From the NCBI RefSeq assembly GCF_000718085.1, contig NZ_JOEC01000002.1:682001-746000 (forward strand): a DNA stretch of 64,000 nucleotides, given 5' to 3'. How positions within the stretch are numbered: position 1 is the stretch's first letter; every line of letters starts with the position of its first letter. A program made the translations under genes and the position numbers. Under the pieces are notes generated by a model. That model was given only the letters and a program-made list of their open reading frames with translations, was not told the DNA's origin and searched no databases. The stretch comes from Mycetocola saprophilus. GTDB taxonomy: Bacteria; Actinomycetota; Actinomycetes; Actinomycetales; Microbacteriaceae. Positions 60,227-64,000 of this stretch are shown in pieces.

Positions 60227-60895
60227 ATGACACGGGTATCGGCCGAGGACTCCCTGGTGGGTGTGCTCTACGCAACCCTGCGTGAGCGCATCATCCTGGG
60301 GGAGTATCCCCAGGGGGCGAAACTTCCTGAGACGACCCTGGCCGCCGACCTGAACGTGTCTCGCGTGCCGATTCGCGAGGTGCTGCCGCTGCTCGAACGC
60401 GACGGCCTGATCCGTACCAATCCGCGCCGCAGCGCGGTGGTGCACAGCTGGGACCATGCCTCGGTGACGGACCTGTTTGAGGTGCGTCTGGCGCTGGAGC
60501 CGCTGGCCGCCGAGTATGCGGCCCGGCGCGTGGCGGCGGGGGCGGACCCGGAACCGCTGCACCGGGCGTTCGCCGATGCCGTGGCAGCGATCGAGCAGGG
60601 CGATCCGATCACCATCGCGGCGACCAACGCCGACCTACACCGAGTCATCCTCGACCTGGCGGACAACGAACTGCTGCGCCAGATGATGCGTCCGGTCCTG
60701 GTACGGATGAACTGGATCTTCTTCCTCACCTCCGACCGCGACACCGACGTGCAGTGCTCCGAGCATCGCCACCTGGTCGAGGCCATCGCCGCGGGCGAGG
60801 GTGCTCTCGCCCGGTTCCTCGCTAGCGCCCACGTCGAGGGCGGCCGCGTCCCCACCTTCGCGGCCCTCGCCGGCCACCTCGGAGGCTCGGCGTAG
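60227..60895 (+). CDS. GntR-family regulator (FCD domain), importer/OCD locus
   Basis: 222 residues from the ATG at 60227 (AAGGGG site). Helix-turn-helix VLYATLRERIILGEYPQGAK and VSRVPIREVLPLLERDGLI; FCD domain with ELFEVR-like DLFEVRLALEPLAAEYAAR, NADLHRVILDLADN and the C-terminal CSEHRHLVEAIAAGE, which supply metal/ligand residues. It is a paralogue of the GntR protein at 41028. TGTATACA sites at both divergent promoters are its likely operators. 28 nt after the OCD gene. Confidence 0.88.
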   Translation: MTRVSAEDSLVGVLYATLRERIILGEYPQGAKLPETTLAADLNVSRVPIREVLPLLERDGLIRTNPRRSAVVHSWDHASVTDLFEVRLALEPLAAEYAARRVAAGADPEPLHRAFADAVAAIEQGDPITIAATNADLHRVILDLADNELLRQMMRPVLVRMNWIFFLTSDRDTDVQCSEHRHLVEAIAAGEGALARFLASAHVEGGRVPTFAALAGHLGGSA

Positions 60896-60906
60896 GAACC
60901 GCGGAA

Positions 60907-61171
60907 ATGGCGGACCGATCCACTCTTCTCATCCGAATTTGACGTCGAGAAGCACTGGCCCGAACTTTTTTCTGGTCTTGGCCGCGAACAGCGGCGTGCC
61001 GTCGTCAACGCGTTGGCCTCCGCTTGGCATGAAGGCTGGGAGCCCAATCGTTTAGATGTGAAAAACATCACCGACCGTGCGCGTGGAACCATCGACCACG
61101 CCGAATTCACCCGCCGCTCCTCGCTCGCGCAGCAAAAACCCCGCGAAACCGAGGTTCCGCGGGGTTTGTGA
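60907..61171 (+). pseudogene. VbhA-like Fic antitoxin remnant (frameshifted)
   Basis: Frame starting at 60908 encodes DPLFSSEFDVEKHWPELF, GREQRRAVVNALASAWHEGW, EPNRLDVKNITDRARGTI and DHAEFTRR. This matches the VbhA family pattern (NALAS--LEG-EP---V) including the S-x-x-x-E-G inhibitory motif S-A-W-H-E-G. The frame has no usable start. An ATG at 60907 reads M-A-D and would join it if one C near 60915 were removed, so a single-base insertion probably broke the gene. The last codons run into the phoU terminator. No Fic toxin is adjacent. Confidence 0.6.
61134..61168 (-). terminator. Terminator of phoU
   Basis: 15-bp stem (AAACCCCGCGAAACC/GGTTCCGCGGGGTTT, one mismatch) with TTTTT following on the minus strand, 13 nt after the phoU stop. 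Also usable from the plus side (TTTGTG). Confidence 0.85.
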
Positions 61172-61180
61172 CGGGCCGGA

Positions 61181-61846
61181 CTAGAGCGCGTTGTCGTCCG
61201 ACTCCGGGGTCCAGTCACCGGTGGCGAGGTACTGGACCTTCTTGGCGATCGAGACCGCGTGGTCGGCGAAACGCTCGTGGTAGCGGGAGGCGAGGGTGGC
61301 GTCCACGGTTGCGGTGGCCTCACCCTTCCAGGAGTCGCCCAGAACCTTCTCGAAGACGGCGACGTGCAGGTCATCAACCCGGTCATCGTCGGTCAGGATC
61401 TCCTCGGCGAGCTCCACATCCTGGTTGCGCAGCATCTCCGTGAGCTTGCGCGAGATCTCCACGTCGAGACGACCCATCTCGGCGAAGGTCGAGCGCAGAC
61501 CCTTGGGTACCGCGCGCTCCGGGAAACGGTAGCGGGCAAGCTGGGCGATGTGCTCGGCCATGTCACCCATGCGCTCGAGCGATGCGGAGATCCGCAGGGC
61601 CGAGACGACGGTGCGCAGGTCGCGGGCGACCGGCTGCTGGCGGGCAAGAATGTTGATGGCGAGTTCGTCCAGGGCGCGAGTGAGGACGTCGATGCGGGTG
61701 TCGTTCTCGATCACGCCCTCGGCGATTGCCACATCCGACTCGTTGAAAGCGCGCACGGCGTTCTCAATCGAGATCGTCACGAGCTCCGAGATGGCGATCA
61801 GACGATCCTGAACCTCTCGCAACTCCTGCTGGAATACCTGACGCAT
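61181..61846 (-). CDS. phoU: Phosphate signalling protein PhoU
   Basis: 221 residues from the ATG at 61846, preceded by GAGGAGAAGC. Two repeated three-helix PhoU domains; metal-binding-like E-x-x-x-D patterns in ALRISASLERMGDMAEHIAQ and DDRVDDLHVAVFEKV. PhoU represses the phosphate regulon when phosphate is ample, acting between PstSCAB and the SenX3 kinase. It is divergent from senX3-regX3 and about 40 kb from pst in this window. Confidence 0.94.
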   Translation of the reverse strand: MRQVFQQELREVQDRLIAISELVTISIENAVRAFNESDVAIAEGVIENDTRIDVLTRALDELAINILARQQPVARDLRTVVSALRISASLERMGDMAEHIAQLARYRFPERAVPKGLRSTFAEMGRLDVEISRKLTEMLRNQDVELAEEILTDDDRVDDLHVAVFEKVLGDSWKGEATATVDATLASRYHERFADHAVSIAKKVQYLATGDWTPESDDNAL

Positions 61847-62007
61847 GCTTCTCCTCGTGTGAACGGGTGTGTGGTGCGGGCCGAAGGATTGGCGGCACCG
61901 CATTAGAATGCCCGGTCAAGGTTAACAGTTGGTGCCGATTACGTAAACGCGACACTAAAAGCCCTGGTTGGGATGGTTGCCGTTGGGTAACCGGGTGCAC
62001 TGCCCCC

Positions 62008-62013
62008 TAATCT
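62008..62013 (+). promoter_or_regulatory. -10 box of senX3
   Basis: TAATCT ends 6 nt before the senX3 ATG, suggesting a leaderless transcript; TTGGGT at 61983-61988 is a possible but widely spaced -35. Confidence 0.45.
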
Positions 62014-62019
62014 AGTCGT

Positions 62020-63186
62020 ATGCACTCAACCCTGTTGGTGACTTCCACTCTGGTCCTGGGACTTGTCCTGGGAGCCGGGTTTACCCTCCTGTTCTTTGTG
62101 GCCGCTCAGCGCGGCCGTCGGGTGGCCGCCGTTGCCGCACCCCGCGTACCGGAGGGGGTATCGCAGGTTCTGGATGCGATCGAAAGCGCGGGTGTGGTCG
62201 TGGACCCCTCGGGCAACGTGGTCAAGGCATCGAGTGCGGCGTTTACGCTGGGGCTCGTACGGGACGGCCACGTGACCCACGAGGAGCTTGACGCGCTGGC
62301 CAACGTGGTGCGCGACACCGGACTGCCCACCACCCGCGAATTCGCCCTGCGCCCCGACCAGTTCGGTGAGCTTGACCGCCAGGTCCTCGCCCGCGGGGCG
62401 CGCCTGGGCACACGCTACGTGTTGATCCTGGTGGAGGATCAGACCGAGCGTCTGCGCCTGGATGAGGTCCGACGCGACTTCATTGCCAATATCTCCCACG
62501 AACTCAAGACCCCGATCGGCGCGATTTCGCTGCTGGCCGATGCCCTGGATCCCGCCGCCGATGATCCCGAGCGGGTACGCTCCTTCGCCACCCGCCTGGA
62601 GGTGGAAGCCGAGCGGCTGACCAAGATCACCGCCGACATCATCAACCTCTCTCGGCTCCAGTCCGCCGAGGCGATCGGCAAGCCGGCGCTGGTGGACATG
62701 GCCGATGTGGTCAAGGCCGCGGTCGAGCAGAATAAGGTGATCGCCGAATCCCACGGCGTCGAGGTCATTGCCCGGACCGTCTCCGATGCCGTCGTGATCG
62801 GTGACAAGGCCCTGCTCGTGGTGGCCGTGCACAACCTGGTGAACAACGCGATCGCCTACTCCCCGGATGCCACTCGCGTCGGCGTGGGCCTGGCCGTGCG
62901 TGACGGGATCGTCGAGGTCTCGGTCACCGACCAGGGCCCGGGCATCGCCGAGGAGGAGCGCGAACGGGTGTTTGAGCGCTTCTTCCGGGTGGATCAGGCG
63001 CGCTCGCGCACCACCGGCGGATCGGGCCTGGGGCTCTCCATTGTCAAGCACACGGCACAGAACCACGGTGGTGAGGCCCGAGTGTGGTCCCGCGTGGGTC
63101 AGGGTTCCACCTTCACCATCAGACTTCCCGAGGCATCGGCTGATGCCCGGGCTCAGATCGAAACCACATCCCTGGAGGAAAAGTAA
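62020..63186 (+). CDS. senX3: Sensor histidine kinase SenX3-like
   Basis: 388 residues: one N-terminal membrane helix (LVTSTLVLGLVLGAGFTLLF), a PAS-like domain (about 45-140), HisKA with the phosphorylated His160 in FIANISHELKTPIGAI, and HATPase_c with NLVNNAIAYSPD (N box), VTDQGPGIAEEE (G1) and GSGLGLSIVKHT (G2). Only one N-terminal helix is seen, as in actinobacterial SenX3 proteins of this short type. TAATG overlap with regX3. Confidence 0.93.
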   Translation: MHSTLLVTSTLVLGLVLGAGFTLLFFVAAQRGRRVAAVAAPRVPEGVSQVLDAIESAGVVVDPSGNVVKASSAAFTLGLVRDGHVTHEELDALANVVRDTGLPTTREFALRPDQFGELDRQVLARGARLGTRYVLILVEDQTERLRLDEVRRDFIANISHELKTPIGAISLLADALDPAADDPERVRSFATRLEVEAERLTKITADIINLSRLQSAEAIGKPALVDMADVVKAAVEQNKVIAESHGVEVIARTVSDAVVIGDKALLVVAVHNLVNNAIAYSPDATRVGVGLAVRDGIVEVSVTDQGPGIAEEERERVFERFFRVDQARSRTTGGSGLGLSIVKHTAQNHGGEARVWSRVGQGSTFTIRLPEASADARAQIETTSLEEK

Positions 63187-63872
63187 TGGCTCGCATCCTG
63201 GTTGTTGAGGACGAAGCTTCACTCAGCGAACCGCTGGTGTACCTGCTGGAGCGCGAGGGGCACACCGTGTCGCTCGCCGAGAACGGAACGGACGCCCTGG
63301 CCAAGTTCCACACCGATAACCCCGAGGTGATCCTGCTGGATCTCATGCTGCCGGGAATCTCGGGCACCGAGGTGTGCCGGCAGATCCGCGCGCTCTCCAC
63401 GGTGCCGATCATCATGGTGACCGCCAAGGATGACGAGGTGGACGTGGTGGTGGGCCTCGAGCTCGGGGCCGATGACTACGTGACCAAGCCGTATAAGAGC
63501 CGCGAGCTGCTCGCCCGCATTCGCGCCGTCCTGCGTCGCCGGGGCGATGAGGAGGGTGACGAGCTGGATGACACCGTACTGCGCGCGGGAAACGTGACCA
63601 TGGACCTCAACCGCCACACGGTCGAGGTGGACGGCACGGCCGTAGCGATGCCGCTTAAGGAGTTCGAGCTGCTGGAAATGCTCATGCGTAACACCGGACG
63701 GGTACTCACCCGCGGACAGCTCATCGACCGCGTGTGGGGCAGCGACTACTTCGGGGACACCAAGACCCTGGATGTCCACATCAAGCGCATCCGCTCGCGG
63801 ATCGAGCCGGTCCCCTCCGAGCCCAAGATGCTGCTCACCGTGCGCGGCCTGGGCTACCGCCTGGAGGGCTAG
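63186..63872 (+). CDS. regX3: Response regulator RegX3-like
   Basis: 228 residues, OmpR/PhoB type. Receiver with VVEDEAS, phospho-acceptor Asp52 in EVILLDLMLPG, and switch Lys in DDYVTKPYKSREL; winged helix from about 130 (MPLKEFELLEMLMRNTGRVL, YFGDTKTLDVHIKRIR). ATG overlaps the senX3 TAA by one base, with GGAGGAAAAG upstream. It would bind the GTTCACC-like repeats before pstS under phosphate limitation. Terminator follows. Confidence 0.95.
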   Translation: MARILVVEDEASLSEPLVYLLEREGHTVSLAENGTDALAKFHTDNPEVILLDLMLPGISGTEVCRQIRALSTVPIIMVTAKDDEVDVVVGLELGADDYVTKPYKSRELLARIRAVLRRRGDEEGDELDDTVLRAGNVTMDLNRHTVEVDGTAVAMPLKEFELLEMLMRNTGRVLTRGQLIDRVWGSDYFGDTKTLDVHIKRIRSRIEPVPSEPKMLLTVRGLGYRLEG

Positions 63873-63901
63873 CTCGGGAGTCTGCTCCCGCGTGCGTGAC
63901 C

Positions 63902-63935
63902 AACGCCCGCGCACCCCGTGGTGCGCGGGCGTTTT
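63902..63935 (+). terminator. Terminator of senX3-regX3
   Basis: 14-bp perfect stem (AACGCCCGCGCACC/GGTGCGCGGGCGTT) with CCGT loop and TTTT directly at its end. Confidence 0.92.
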
Positions 63936-63965
63936 GGTGCGGGTGGATGCGTGGGGTTCTCGCGC

Positions 63966-64000
63966 CTAACGTGCCGCGCGGCGGAGCCACTCCAGGCGCG
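63966..64000 (-). CDS. Possible C-terminus of a gene entering from the right
   Basis: Minus-strand codons ending R-L-E-W-L-R-R-A-A-R then TAG (63966-63968). The basic, amphipathic ending looks protein-like and the neighbouring terminator would separate it from regX3. Too short to identify. Confidence 0.3.
   Translation of the reverse strand, partial: RLEWLRRAAR

Overview
The window is high-GC DNA with long, densely packed genes. It looks like an actinobacterium, most probably a member of the Microbacteriaceae. The reasons are a mycothiol synthase gene, a GlnR-type regulator beside it, a SenX3-RegX3 phosphate pair, LAETG/LPESG-type sortase substrates, several apparently leaderless promoters, and strong third-position GC that produces large antisense reading-frame shadows. 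No CRISPR array, rRNA, insertion sequence or replication origin was seen.

Layout. 1-7060: urea carboxylase operon (minus strand) with two DUF1989 partners, a permease and the first codons of a likely allophanate hydrolase; a 20-bp palindrome lies in the leader. 7100-14414: BMP-type (nucleoside-like) ABC importer operon with an amidohydrolase, facing a creatininase-family gene. 14450-15700: tRNA-Lys, an uncharacterised gene and a possible structured RNA. 15711-16958: sortase-anchored surface protein. 17150-26380: phosphate block (pstSCAB, mutT1-like, ppk) followed by mshD and glnR; mshD is preceded by two tiny duplicated copies of its own start. 26500-30630: small membrane proteins, a nitrobindin-like protein, a YgfZ-like protein, a decayed Fic toxin with its antitoxin, and gpm. 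30700-40955: histidine utilisation (hutU, hutI, IclR regulator, hutH, hutG, permease), with a surface beta-propeller protein inserted. 41028-49487: purine/ureide catabolism (GntR regulator, DUF1275 protein, a three-domain formamidase/AtzH/amidase fusion, pucG-like aminotransferase, allantoate amidohydrolase, allantoinase). 49600-51710: FtsX-type ABC exporter. 51776-60895: peptide/nickel-type ABC importer with a cytosine-deaminase-like hydrolase and a hydantoin/Asp racemase-like protein, facing an ornithine-cyclodeaminase-family gene and a second GntR regulator. 60907-61171: frameshifted VbhA-like antitoxin. 61181-63872: phoU and senX3-regX3.

How it fits together. Most of the window releases ammonia from nitrogen-rich organics. 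Histidine yields glutamate plus formamide. Allantoin goes through allantoate and ureidoglycine toward oxalurate. Urea goes through allophanate to CO2 and NH3. The fusion protein at 42639-45500 has the right domains to take formamide, oxalurate or oxamate further, and this is the most promising novelty. gpm and senX3-regX3 are adjacent in mycobacteria, so the 30-kb catabolic stretch between gpm and phoU here looks like an island; it ends at an antitoxin remnant.

Regulation can be partly read from repeated DNA motifs: GTCTGG-N4-CCAGAC at hut promoters (IclR), GTATAC-core palindromes near both GntR genes, GlnR-like half-site pairs at two catabolic promoters, and a Pho-box-like repeat before pstS.
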